Origin: Vibrio fluminensis
GTDB lineage: Bacteria; Pseudomonadota; Gammaproteobacteria; Enterobacterales; Vibrionaceae
NCBI RefSeq assembly: GCF_015278125.1
Contig: NZ_JADILO010000009.1
Span: 124,001-188,000, forward strand
DNA length: 64,000 nucleotides
Direction of reading: 5' to 3'
Shown here: positions 17,220 to 24,972 of the stretch, piece after piece
Layout: every line of letters begins with the position of its first letter
Numbering within the stretch: position 1 is the stretch's first letter
The notes under the pieces: generated by a model
Database searches by the model: none
Told to the model about the DNA's origin: nothing
The model's input: the letters and a program-made list of their open reading frames with translations, nothing else
Position numbers and translations under genes: made by a program

Positions 17220-17385
17220 CATATGAGCCTTCTGCCTGTCAATAGGCAATAACATCCTGTTGGCTGCGTGAGCAGCCAATGCTCTTCGAACAACAAAGTT
17301 ATCTACTTCGCTTTGTCATTTCGGTCATCAAGCATTGCTTACGACAAACACATATTGAGGATCTCTTATTGCGGTCTCGCCGCTG
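17215..17385 (-). repeat. Hairpin-rich repeat, copy 1 (fossil IS guide-RNA region)
   Basis: A 170-base segment also present at 18728 and 19768. It has a perfect hairpin TTGGCTGC-GTGA-GCAGCCAA and an outer pair AATGCT (17278-17283) with AGCATT (17331-17336) enclosing CTACTTCGCTTTGT. The span of 59 bases and the CTACTT element match the layout of the guide segment in the intact IS (61 bases, CTACTTCCC). It lies on the downstream side of the transposase remnant, as a guide region should. Confidence 0.6.
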
Positions 17386-17853
17386 CCTATGATTTGTCAT
17401 AGGGTCACTAGACACTTATCGGTTAACCCCAGCAGGCACTATTCAAAAAAATGGTTAAACAGTTGTTTTCCAGTTATCTTCAGGCTCAGCCAAGGTGTAA
17501 GCAACTTTGCTGTTCGTTGTTATGGAACAAAGCGAGCAGTGAGTTCTCTAGAGGCTTCGCATATAGCGACCGCATCACTGGGGTCATTTTTCTATTGGTC
17601 AGATATGGCGTGACATACTTAACCAAAATGATGCGAACATTGTTACCGAGTTTACGTAATGTTCTCGGCCAATAATGTGTACCGCGACATGCTTCGACGT
17701 CTATTTGTATAAGTGCATATTTGCTATTGTAGTCAGCAGTTTAGAGCGAGTGACTGATTTATGAAGTAAAACTTTGCCGTGCTGGTCAACTGCATGAATG
17801 CTGAAGTAGTTTTTAGCTAAATCAATCCCGCAGAAACATGAGTAATCAAACAT
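17386..17853 (-). pseudogene. Decayed IS110-family transposase
   Basis: From ATG 17853 the reverse strand reads an N terminus like the intact transposase (GIDLAKNYFSIHAVDQHGK) and then, across several frames, EACRGTHYWPRTLRKLGNNV and ILVKYVTPYLTNRK. Stops and frame changes interrupt it and the C-terminal domain is missing. It is only about as similar to the 15.5-kb transposase as different IS species would be. Confidence 0.8.
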
Positions 17854-17959
17854 GGTGCCTCCGGTGCCAATGTGTACCACTTAAGTGTGGCAGTTCCTCG
17901 GGAGGGGAATCCATGTCATTCGTTAAGCTACCAACAGTCGAAAGGAATGGGTACTAGAA

Positions 17960-18322
17960 ATGGAAAATCTGAATACAGTAGAAATAAAGTCATTCGTTCC
18001 CGCTAAAGACTTTGAACGCTCTAAGCTCTTTTATCAGGCAGTAGGTTTTGAAATGGCATCTGAGTTTGACGGTATCGCATATTTCAAGTCAGGCTCTTGT
18101 TCTTTTTTGCTTCAAGACTTTTACGAGCCTACTCACAGCAACAACTTTATGATGCACCTCCTAGTTGAAGATGCTCAAAGTTGGTATGCACATGTTTTAA
18201 AACTCAATCTAGACAAAGAGTTTGGTGTAAAAGTCACAGAGCTTATTGAGCAGCCGTGGGGAATGCTCGAGTTTAGTTTCACAGATCCGAGTGGTGTGTT
18301 GTGGCGTGTCGGCGAAAATTAG
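17960..18322 (+). CDS. VOC family protein (glyoxalase/bleomycin-resistance fold)
   Basis: 120 residues with the paired beta-alpha-beta-beta-beta modules of the vicinal-oxygen-chelate superfamily: VPAKDFERSKLFYQAVGFEMASEF at the N terminus and LEFSFTDPSGVLWRVGE at the C terminus. Members are dioxygenases, glyoxalases or antibiotic-binding proteins; the sequence does not tell which. VOC proteins are common integron cargo. ATG 17960 is 38 bases after the cassette start and the stop lies directly at the attC. Confidence 0.88.
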   Translation: MENLNTVEIKSFVPAKDFERSKLFYQAVGFEMASEFDGIAYFKSGSCSFLLQDFYEPTHSNNFMMHLLVEDAQSWYAHVLKLNLDKEFGVKVTELIEQPWGMLEFSFTDPSGVLWRVGEN

Positions 18323-18447
18323 TAGCTTAACAATTTGTTCACGTAGACAGCTAACGTTTGGCAGTTTTGGTTTGATTTAGTTTAGTGATTACGGTGGCTT
18401 TGTTTGAGTGTGGTGGTAGTTATCTGCTACTAAACAAGGCGTTATAA
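18323..18447 (+). repeat. attC site of cassette C
   Basis: About 125 bases from TAGCTTAAC to GTTATAAGC. Internal arms pair (CAGCTAACGTTTGGCAG on the left against the right half with CTGCTAC), and the right end AACAAGGCGTTA is the classic vibrio cassette end. Confidence 0.85.
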
Positions 18448-18731
18448 GCCAAGGGGGTAACGTGGAAAACTATTACTGGTTAATCATTTTAGCTTTAGTA
18501 GCTCTATTAAATTTAGTTGTTTCTATTTATTTAGGTAAGAGGAGCGATTTAGAAGCTTTTCAAAAAGTAGCTCAAATTATTCTCGTTTGGCTAATTCCAG
18601 TATTTGCAGCTATTGGGTTATGGTTATTCCACCGCTCACAAGATATACCCCTTAGTTCATCAAAGCCTTTTGGCGGTGGTTCAAGTGATAGTTCAAATAT
18701 CTCTGGAGGTGGAGATTAAAAGGCTTATAAC
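18441..18731 (+). mobile_element. Integron cassette D
   Basis: Left end GTTATAAGCC at 18441-18450, complementary to GGCTTATAAC at 18722-18731. As in cassette B, the attC body is replaced by IS-derived sequence. Confidence 0.8.
18462..18719 (+). CDS. Small two-span membrane protein of cassette D
   Basis: 85 residues from a GTG after AGGGGG. Two membrane segments (YYWLIILALVALLNLVVSIY and IILVWLIPVFAAIGLWLF) are joined by a charged loop, like the N-terminal module of cardiolipin-synthase-type proteins, followed by a Ser/Gly-rich tail. The role is unknown. It almost fills the cassette, so it is the cargo. Confidence 0.7.
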   Translation: MENYYWLIILALVALLNLVVSIYLGKRSDLEAFQKVAQIILVWLIPVFAAIGLWLFHRSQDIPLSSSKPFGGGSSDSSNISGGGD

Positions 18732-19020
18732 ACATATGAGCCTTCTGCCTGTCAATAGGTAATAACACCCTGTTGGCTGCGAGAGCAGCCAATGCTCTTC
18801 GAACAACAAAGTTATCTACTTCGCTTTGTCATTTCGGTCATTAAGCATTGCTTACGACAAACACATATTGAGGATCTCTTATTACGGTCTCACCGCTAGC
18901 GGGCACTGGAACCGAGGTTACGTAATGTTCTCAGCAAATAATGAGCACCACCACATGCTTCGACGTCTATTTTGATGAGTGCATATTTGTTACTGTAGTT
19001 AGCAGTTTAGAGTGAGTATT
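18728..19020 (-). mobile_element. IS1111-type remnant with repeat copy 2
   Basis: Repeat copy 2 (18728-18897, about 95 percent like copy 1 by eye) is followed by a 110-base scrap of the same transposase: the reverse strand contains EACGGAHYLLRTLRN-like codons between 18908 and 19020. Both the right end and most of the gene are gone, which also removed the start of the next cassette. Confidence 0.7.
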
Positions 19021-19318
19021 TAGCCCAAATTACGAAGGCTTTTGGCCTCAATCAAATGAACTGACAGTTGGAAGAGAAATTTCACAGTTATTAATTCCTA
19101 TTACTCTGCAAACCGTATTTGGGAGTTTGAATTACACTCGGTTGTCTGAGAAGAATCAATAATCGTAACTGATGTTTCGATTACAGATAGTGTTCAAAAA
19201 GCTCGCGCTATTACTTTTCATACGGTTGAAAACGAAACAAAGAGAATTCTGGCCTGATCCTATTGAAGCGCAAGAATGGCGCTCAAAATGGGTACAGGTC
19301 GTACAAGAATAAGTTACA
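19021..19318 (+). pseudogene. Decayed cassette gene (cassette E)
   Basis: Coding-like text in more than one frame: NYEGFWPQSNELTVGREISQ, then YSANRIWEFELHSVV, then a C-terminal piece EFWPDPIEAQEWRSKWVQ ending in a stop just before the attC. Frameshifts and an internal stop break it and the 5' part was removed by the IS remnant. No family recognised. Confidence 0.5.
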
Positions 19319-19319
19319 C

Positions 19320-19449
19320 ACCTAACCAATCGCTTCAACCTGACTGCTAACTTACGGCAATTTTTGTTCGGTTGGGCTTATTTGATTCTGTGATTACCAT
19401 GATTGTTTTAGGTGTGCCGCGGTTGGCAGTAAGCTAAGCGGGCATTAGG
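19320..19449 (+). repeat. attC site of cassette E
   Basis: ACCTAACCAATCGCTTCAACC on the left, CTGCTAACTTACGGC in the middle and GGTTGGCAGTAAGCTAAGCGGGCATTAGGC on the right form the usual imperfect stem. The crossover triplet reads GCA instead of GTT, so recombination here is probably poor. Confidence 0.75.
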
Positions 19450-19469
19450 CGTTTCTAAGGATAGGTAAT

Positions 19470-19742
19470 ATGCCATTATATACATATGTAGTAAGTTACA
19501 ATGATTCAAGATATGTGGGACAGGGAAGCCACAGCAATTTTAAAGGCTTTGTTAATGCTTGGTGTACAGATCTTCCTGTTAATGCACTTAGAGGGTTAAC
19601 ACCATCTTTAAAAAAAGAGTTAGGGAAGCTAGCATTCAAGGGGGTGTTTACTTCAGTACCTAATCGTCAGAATGTATGGGAAAAAACAATAGATTTAAAT
19701 GGAAAGTTATTCCATGTTTACGCGATAGAAACCAGAAAGTGA
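19470..19742 (+). CDS. Hypothetical protein of cassette F
   Basis: 90 residues from ATG 19470 with AAGGA upstream (MPLYTYVVSYNDSRYVGQGS, ending FHVYAIETRK). Mixed strand-helix pattern, no signal peptide or membrane segment, no recognised domain. It sits just after the attC of cassette E, so it is the cargo of the next cassette. The attC of its own is not found: repeat copy 3 follows instead. Confidence 0.65.
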   Translation: MPLYTYVVSYNDSRYVGQGSHSNFKGFVNAWCTDLPVNALRGLTPSLKKELGKLAFKGVFTSVPNRQNVWEKTIDLNGKLFHVYAIETRK

Positions 19743-19767
19743 ATCGTAACTCTTTGCTAAATGGAGT

Positions 19768-19872
19768 TAAACACATATGTGCCTTCTGCCTGTCAATCGG
19801 CAATAACATCCTGTTGGCTGCGTGAGCAGCCAATGCTCTTCGAACAACAAAGTTATCTACTTCGCTTTGTCA
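19768..19872 (-). repeat. Hairpin-rich repeat, copy 3 (truncated)
   Basis: TAAACACATATGTGCCTTCTG... to CTTCGCTTTGTCA matches the first 105 bases of copies 1 and 2, then stops in unrelated sequence. It marks the right edge of the island as far as can be seen. Confidence 0.7.
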
Positions 19873-19886
19873 GTTTTACTAAAATG

Positions 19887-19919
19887 AAAAGCCGAGTACT
19901 TACGTCATCTCGGCTTTTT
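19887..19919 (-). terminator. Terminator of the amino-acid permease gene
   Basis: AAAGCCGAG at 19888-19896 pairs with CTCGGCTTT at 19909-19917, with A and T runs on either side, so it can act on both strands. Confidence 0.75.
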
Positions 19920-19940
19920 AACTATGCGGAATTTGCGAGC

Positions 19941-21368
19941 TTAGTTCGCCACAGCTTCAACCAATAGGGCTCGCTGTTGGTGTTTACGGTTGCGGTATAG
20001 CACAGCACCAGCCGCTGGCAGGCTAAATGTGATAAAGCCAAGAATAAGTGCATACGCGCCAGTTTCTGCGCTGATACCTGCCGGTACATCGAAGGATACG
20101 ATGATAGTGATGGCACAACTAATTAAGCCCAGTGCCGCGACGAGCACCATACCTACTTTTCCGCCAGGAACACGAAATGGGCGTTTAACCTCTGCATGTT
20201 TGCGACGTGAAACCAAGAAGCTAATAAAAATACAGATGTACATCACCATGTATAGCTGAGTCATAAGGATGTTTAGTAGCCACATTCCCTGATTGACATT
20301 TGGCACCAAGATAAACACCAAAGAAAGAACGCTGACGATAGCACCTTGCAGCAGCAAAAGTGGCACAGGTGCTTGGTTTTTATTCTCTTTTGATAGCGCG
20401 ATTGGCATGAAATTGTCTTTCGCCGCGACGTGTAGGCTCTTGGTTGGTGCGATGATCCAGTTGTTAAGGCTCGCAAGGCTGCCGAAGACAATGGCTAGGG
20501 CAATGATTGGCAACATAAACGACATATTCAAATCATCAAAAAACGCTTTGAATGCGAGAATAACGCCTTCACTTAAGCTTGAATGATCACTTGATACAAC
20601 AGAAGAGATCGAAAGAGAACAAGCGGTTAGAGACACTAAAATCAACACGGTTGATATAATCAGTGCTTTTGGATATGTCTTTTGTGGGTTGTCGACTTCG
20701 TTCGCGTATGACGTTGTAATTTCTAGCCCTGTTAGCGATAACACCACGGCGGTAAAACCCGCACCTATGCCATCTTGAGAAAAATCAGGCAACCAGTCAG
20801 AGACATGACGTAGTGAAATATGAGATTCGCTCGGGTTGGTATAAGCCCAGTAACCACCAAGCGCAATGATGAGTAAAATCGGGAAGATTAACCCCAGAGT
20901 GCCGAATACATTGGTGATGATGGATGATAGACGTAAACCGAATATGTTTACCAGAGTCAGAGCCCAGAAAATGACGTTGATCATCACCAGCATGAAGATG
21001 TTGTTTTGTGCGAGTTCGGGAAAAAACGGGTATGTACCTGTTGCAACGATGAATGAAATCAATGGTGGGTAGTACACAATATTTTCAGCGTATTGATACC
21101 ATACGGTAGCAAAACCGAAGTTCGGTCCAATGGTTTCCTTGCCCCACAAGTAAACCCCACCTTGTTGAGGGTAGGTGGTACTTAACTCTGCGCAGACCAA
21201 TGCGGTTGGAATGAAGAAGCAAACCCCGGCTAATACAAAGAAAGAGATAGCGTGGCTACCAAATAAGGCCGCGCCCGGTATGTTCCTTATGCTGTCAACG
21301 GAAGTAACCGTAATCATAATGACAGAAAAAACACTCAGTTTGACGGCGGATTTGGCGATATTGCTCAT
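19941..21368 (-). CDS. APC family amino-acid permease/antiporter
   Basis: 475 residues, about 12 membrane segments. The first helix has TSVDSIRNIPGAALFG, and CAELSTTYPQQGGVYLWGKETIGPNFGF is the helix-2/3 signature of the glutamate:GABA-antiporter branch of the APC superfamily. FTAVVLSLTGLEITTSYANEVDNPQKTYPKA is also family-typical. The cargo could be glutamate, GABA or a related amino acid or polyamine. It stands alone, convergent with the island, with an 830-base gap upstream. Confidence 0.85.
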   Translation of the reverse strand: MSNIAKSAVKLSVFSVIMITVTSVDSIRNIPGAALFGSHAISFFVLAGVCFFIPTALVCAELSTTYPQQGGVYLWGKETIGPNFGFATVWYQYAENIVYYPPLISFIVATGTYPFFPELAQNNIFMLVMINVIFWALTLVNIFGLRLSSIITNVFGTLGLIFPILLIIALGGYWAYTNPSESHISLRHVSDWLPDFSQDGIGAGFTAVVLSLTGLEITTSYANEVDNPQKTYPKALIISTVLILVSLTACSLSISSVVSSDHSSLSEGVILAFKAFFDDLNMSFMLPIIALAIVFGSLASLNNWIIAPTKSLHVAAKDNFMPIALSKENKNQAPVPLLLLQGAIVSVLSLVFILVPNVNQGMWLLNILMTQLYMVMYICIFISFLVSRRKHAEVKRPFRVPGGKVGMVLVAALGLISCAITIIVSFDVPAGISAETGAYALILGFITFSLPAAGAVLYRNRKHQQRALLVEAVAN

Positions 21369-21648
21369 TCGAAACCTTTAGTTATCGTGACGCGAACTAC
21401 ACATTGGAAAAGCGCGTGCTACAAGTAAGACGCACGTATTGTAGGAAGGTGATAAACACGAGGTATATAGCTAAAAATGGTATGTATTTACTCAAAAATG
21501 CAGAGAAGATTTTTCGCATGCTTTTTGATTGATGTAAACGGTTGCTTTGTGAAAACAGCATAAATCTAATGCAAAAAAGCATAATAATTAATGTGTATAT
21601 AACTAATTATTCAAAAAGACTAGTCGGCATGACACTCTGATTTTACGT

Positions 21649-21673
21649 TGCGTTGTTAGTTTGGCGACTAGAT
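21649..21673 (+). repeat. Imperfect 25-bp repeat, left copy
   Basis: The core GTTGTTAGTTTGG and flanks match the copy at 28425-28449 at 22 of 25 positions; the three differences are all transitions. The two copies are in the same orientation and bracket the whole operon from the fusion regulator to the nucleoside hydrolase. Confidence 0.45.
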
Positions 21674-22153
21674 TTGGTACAAATCATCTTCATCAATTTA
21701 GGGTAGATGACTAATTAAAAGGCTTCTACATTATGCGTATTGGGTAGGCTAGAAAAGTTATCCTTGTTTTGGGAGGATATAATTGAATTCAGATAGTCTT
21801 CGCTAAGACTTACCAACAGCCTAATCGTGGATAGATTTACAACTATCTACTTCAGGCTAAGAAATTTGCTTGAAATATTTGTGTTGTATAAAATAAGAGG
21901 TTTATTATAAAAATTAGTTATTTATAATTTTGGTTCTAGTAAGTATTTAAAATAGTAACTGTGTAATTGAATATAAACGCCACTAAAGAGATGTGTTATT
22001 CATTTTTGGTGCCTATTGTACTGACGCTTTAATAACTATTTATAATAGTGATGATAGATACAAATTATATTTGTTGCAAATTCTTCTCATATAAACCTAA
22101 ATGTTTATTTTGGTTCACTTTCTTTGTTAGGAATCACAGACAGATAAACAGGT

Positions 22154-22180
22154 TAACGTTTAGATTAATATCATAACGTT
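22154..22180 (+). promoter_or_regulatory. Candidate operator for the DeoR-type regulator
   Basis: TAACGTT at 22154-22160 and again at 22174-22180, two helical turns apart, 20-45 bases upstream of the regulator start. DeoR-family proteins commonly bind such paired half-sites near their own promoter. Inference only. Confidence 0.35.
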
Positions 22181-22198
22181 GCCTCTGAGGTTTATCGT

Positions 22199-23344
22199 AT
22201 GAGTTCATTGACTAAGATCGAAAGAAGAAAGTTCATCCTTGATGAACTCAAAGATAAAGGTCGAGTTACTATTGATAGTCTTTCAAAGCAACTTGGCTGC
22301 ACCTCAAAAACCATTCGTCTTGATCTCAAAGAGCTCGACCATTCTGACATGATCACGCGTTTTCATGGTGGCGCGAAGTCAAATGTAGATTTCGGCTCTG
22401 CGATAGTCAATGTCATCACTTCTGATGTGAACAATAAAGTAGTTAATCTCGCGCATAAACGAACAGGGAAGTTGTTCGTTTTTGGTAGCTTTAATGTCGA
22501 TATTACATCATATATCCCTCATTTTCCTGAGCCTGGTGAAACAGTAAGGGCAAATCAGGTAACAAGAACATCTGGTGGTAAAGGCACTAATCAAGCCGTT
22601 GTAGCAAATAAGAATGATGTACATGTCACATTATTAGTGAAGGTTGGGAATGACCATTTAAACAGCTACGCAAAAACAACGCTAAAAAATATGAACTTCG
22701 ATCGGTTGTTTATTTTAGAAAGTGGTGACTATTCTACAGGGTTGGCGCAAATTCAGGTTAGAGAAAGCGATGGTAAGCATAATATTTCAGTTTATCTTGG
22801 TGCAAATGAACAAATAAATGAAAGAGAACTTTATGAGTGCTGTGAGCTTATAAATAATCATGATTTACTCTTAGTTCAGCTTGAAAATAACCAATTAGCA
22901 ACTGAATGCATACTTAAAAATGCTCATAAAAAAGCGATTCCAACCATATTGAATGCATCACCATTCCGATCATATGCAATGCAGTTATTAAAGTATGTGG
23001 ATATTTTGATCGCGGATGAGCGTGAAATACTTCAAGTTGCCAATTTAGATAGTCAACCGAACGCGTCGATTGCGGATGCTATTTCCACCATTAGCGCATT
23101 AGGCATTAAACAAATGATTGTCATCGGTTCTGATAAAAGTTTTTGGCTGTATAGCGAAGAGCTGACTGAAGTGATTGAGAATCAGGGAATGATCTGTATG
23201 GATGAGACAATGATAAATGACTCTTTTGTCGGTTGTTTTGCTGCCAAGTTGGTTCAAGGAAAAGGTTTTTACCAGTCTGCGCATGAAGCATCGAAATACA
23301 TTCAAACAACATTCGCGGAAAAGAAAGTTTCTTGTCTAGCCTAG
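22199..23344 (+). CDS. DeoR-type regulator fused to a ribokinase-like domain
   Basis: 381 residues. Residues 1-60 are a DeoR helix-turn-helix (RRKFILDELKDKGRVTIDSLSKQLGCTSKTIRLDLKEL). From about 92 a PfkB fold begins (LFVFGSFNVDITSYIPHFPEPGETV, SGGKGTNQAVVANKN). The kinase active site is damaged: the DT-x-AAGD anion hole and catalytic Asp of ribokinase read DETMIND at 335-341, keeping the final Asp but losing both small glycine-type residues. It probably binds ribose or a nucleoside as a signal without phosphorylating it. ATG 22199 follows GAGG. It heads the operon that imports and breaks down nucleosides, and ends 45 bases before the true ribokinase. Confidence 0.85.
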   Translation: MSSLTKIERRKFILDELKDKGRVTIDSLSKQLGCTSKTIRLDLKELDHSDMITRFHGGAKSNVDFGSAIVNVITSDVNNKVVNLAHKRTGKLFVFGSFNVDITSYIPHFPEPGETVRANQVTRTSGGKGTNQAVVANKNDVHVTLLVKVGNDHLNSYAKTTLKNMNFDRLFILESGDYSTGLAQIQVRESDGKHNISVYLGANEQINERELYECCELINNHDLLLVQLENNQLATECILKNAHKKAIPTILNASPFRSYAMQLLKYVDILIADEREILQVANLDSQPNASIADAISTISALGIKQMIVIGSDKSFWLYSEELTEVIENQGMICMDETMINDSFVGCFAAKLVQGKGFYQSAHEASKYIQTTFAEKKVSCLA

Positions 23345-23388
23345 CGAGGCTATCGGATTTAAAAGTCTGTCTAACAGTGAGATCAGTT

Positions 23389-24348
23389 ATGGATGAACAA
23401 AATCAGAAACATAAAGTCGTTGTTGTCGGTAGTGTCAATGTTGATCACGTAATGAAAGTTGATCGTTTCCCGCATCCGGGTGAAACCGTCTCTAGCCAGT
23501 TCTATCAATGTGTTCTTGGTGGAAAAGGGGCCAATCAGGCCTTTGCTGCGGGAAATATTACCTCACAATCTATGTTTATCACTTGTGTGGGTGGCGATAC
23601 TCACGGTGCGGATTTAATTGAAAAAATCCAGGCTTTGGGCTGCACGACACAAGGAATCACCAGCATAAAGCATCTCAATACAGGGGTGGCGCTGATTAAT
23701 GTCGATACCAGCGGTGAAAACAGCATCAGTATTTCGGCACAAGCGAACGCTGCACTGGATCCTCAACTCATTATGGGTTTTAGCCAAGCTATCGCAGAAA
23801 GCGACTATTTACTCTTACAACTTGAAACGCCAATAGACGGTATTGAAGCTGCAATTAATATTGCAAAGGAGAATGCCACTAAGGTCGTGCTAAATCCTGC
23901 ACCAGCGCAAAAGCTTCCCCTTGGTTTGTTGAACCAAGTTGACCTGATCACACCCAATGAAACAGAAGTGGAAATCTTAACAGGCATTAAAGTTTGCGAT
24001 GAACAGAGTTTAACTGAGGCGAGCGACTACTTTCATCAGTTGGGAATCGAACAAGTAATTATAACTCTTGGCTCACAAGGCGTTTGGTATAGCACGAAAG
24101 ATAAAGCTCAGCGATACCCGAGTTATAAAGTAGAGGTGAAAGATACTACGGCAGCAGGAGACACATTCAATGGTGTGCTGGTTGGCTATCTAGCGGTCGG
24201 CTACGACATAGAAACCGCCATTGCACTTGCTCAATGCGGTGCGGCAATTTGTGTAACAAAAGATGGTGCTTATAGTTCAATCCCTAGTAGGCACGATATA
24301 GAAGCTTTCCATAAGGAAAGAGATCTCTTTGAAGTAGAAGTGCGTTAA
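23389..24348 (+). CDS. rbsK: Ribokinase
   Basis: 319 residues of the PfkB family, phosphorylating ribose to ribose 5-phosphate. N-terminal VVVGSVNVDHVMKVDRFPHPGET and LGGKGANQAFAAG, and an intact catalytic block DTTAAGDTFNG near 252-262. The frame extends upstream over the end of the regulator gene, but ATG 23389 gives the normal start. In this operon the ribose would come from nucleosides hydrolysed by the last gene. A close relative such as a deoxyribokinase cannot be excluded. Confidence 0.88.
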   Translation: MDEQNQKHKVVVVGSVNVDHVMKVDRFPHPGETVSSQFYQCVLGGKGANQAFAAGNITSQSMFITCVGGDTHGADLIEKIQALGCTTQGITSIKHLNTGVALINVDTSGENSISISAQANAALDPQLIMGFSQAIAESDYLLLQLETPIDGIEAAINIAKENATKVVLNPAPAQKLPLGLLNQVDLITPNETEVEILTGIKVCDEQSLTEASDYFHQLGIEQVIITLGSQGVWYSTKDKAQRYPSYKVEVKDTTAAGDTFNGVLVGYLAVGYDIETAIALAQCGAAICVTKDGAYSSIPSRHDIEAFHKERDLFEVEVR

Positions 24349-24367
24349 CTACAAAAAGGACATAGTT

Positions 24368-24958
24368 ATGATGAAGATGCTTAAAGAACAACTAAACACA
24401 TCGGCTTTGGTGTTGATTCCCATCGCTGTTGGTATAAACCTTGTTGGTAATTTTGCTGCAAGTACGCTTAAGTTGCCGGTTTTCCTTGATTTGATTGGCA
24501 CAACGATTGCGGGTGTTTTGGGGGGCTGGTTGGTTGCAGTTGCAGTTGCAATTTTTTCTGCGGTGTTCCAAGGAATGTTTGTTAACCCAATCTATTTTCC
24601 TTTCATGGTCGTCGGCATTGTCAATGCTCTTATCATCGGTTTTTGTGCCAAAAAAGGCTGGTTTGATGATATTCCGCATTCTCTAATACCTTGGGCGTTA
24701 TTGGTTATTGCATCAACCATTACCGCTTCGTTTGTTTCAATCATAGTGTTTGGAGGGATCACGGGAGCGACCGGTGCATCGGTGCTAACTGCAACCTTTA
24801 TGGCCGCGACAGACAGTATTATTAAATCTGTTCTTTCCTCAACACTCATCATCGAATCGATAGACAAACTAATCGCGGTGCTAGTAGCTGTCGTAGTGAT
24901 TAAGAAATTACCAAACAGCCTACGAAACCTGAACACTCGCGTTGTCGATGATTTCTAA
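24368..24958 (+). CDS. ECF transporter S component, probably nucleoside-specific
   Basis: 196 residues with about six hydrophobic segments and no soluble domain, the size of a substrate-binding S component of an energy-coupling-factor transporter. AAGGA lies upstream of ATG 24368. It is followed at once by the T component and two ATPases, a complete dedicated (group I-like) module. The substrate is not readable from its sequence; ribokinase and nucleoside hydrolase in the same operon argue for ribonucleosides. Confidence 0.75.
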   Translation: MMKMLKEQLNTSALVLIPIAVGINLVGNFAASTLKLPVFLDLIGTTIAGVLGGWLVAVAVAIFSAVFQGMFVNPIYFPFMVVGIVNALIIGFCAKKGWFDDIPHSLIPWALLVIASTITASFVSIIVFGGITGATGASVLTATFMAATDSIIKSVLSSTLIIESIDKLIAVLVAVVVIKKLPNSLRNLNTRVVDDF

Positions 24959-24972
24959 ATTTGGGGTTAATT

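Larger units (their letters stand above)
17215..17921 (-). mobile_element. Remnant of a second IS1111-type element
   Basis: Begins directly after the AGCTAAC core of cassette B and ends with GGGAGGGGAATCCATGTCATTC before GTTAAG, the same right-end pattern (..GGAGTCCATATCATTC) as the intact IS. It contains repeat copy 1 (17215-17385) and a broken transposase. At about 700 bp it has lost roughly half of its length. Confidence 0.75.
17922..18447 (+). mobile_element. Integron cassette C with intact attC
   Basis: GTTAAGCTA at 17922-17930 is the exact complement of TAGCTTAAC at 18323-18331. The attC that follows is complete and ends at GTTATAAGC (18441). This is the best-preserved cassette in the row. 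Confidence 0.88.
11452..19872. mobile_element. Genomic island next to tdh: phage-type integrase plus integron cassettes
   Basis: Between the tdh stop and the terminator of the amino-acid permease the sequence changes character: a tyrosine recombinase and excisionase, then gene cassettes with attC sites, an IS1111 element and IS fossils, all in A+T-rich DNA. The recombinase reads toward tdh, so the 3' side of tdh is the likely attachment side. I could not find a convincing direct repeat at the right end, and the right limit given is simply where the last repeated element stops. Confidence 0.7.
21369..22198. other. Long intergenic region between permease and nucleoside operon
   Basis: 830 A+T-rich bases without a supported gene. 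It must hold two divergent promoters. At 21649-21673 lies a 25-base sequence repeated with three changes at 28425-28449, on the far side of the nucleoside operon. TAACGTT occurs twice, 20 bases apart, shortly before the regulator gene. Confidence 0.5.

Noticed and set aside
19768..19872. Direct repeat of the tdh side as attR of the island
   Set aside because: No stretch near 19.87 kb repeats the 11.45-11.62 kb sequence; the right border stays unproven.
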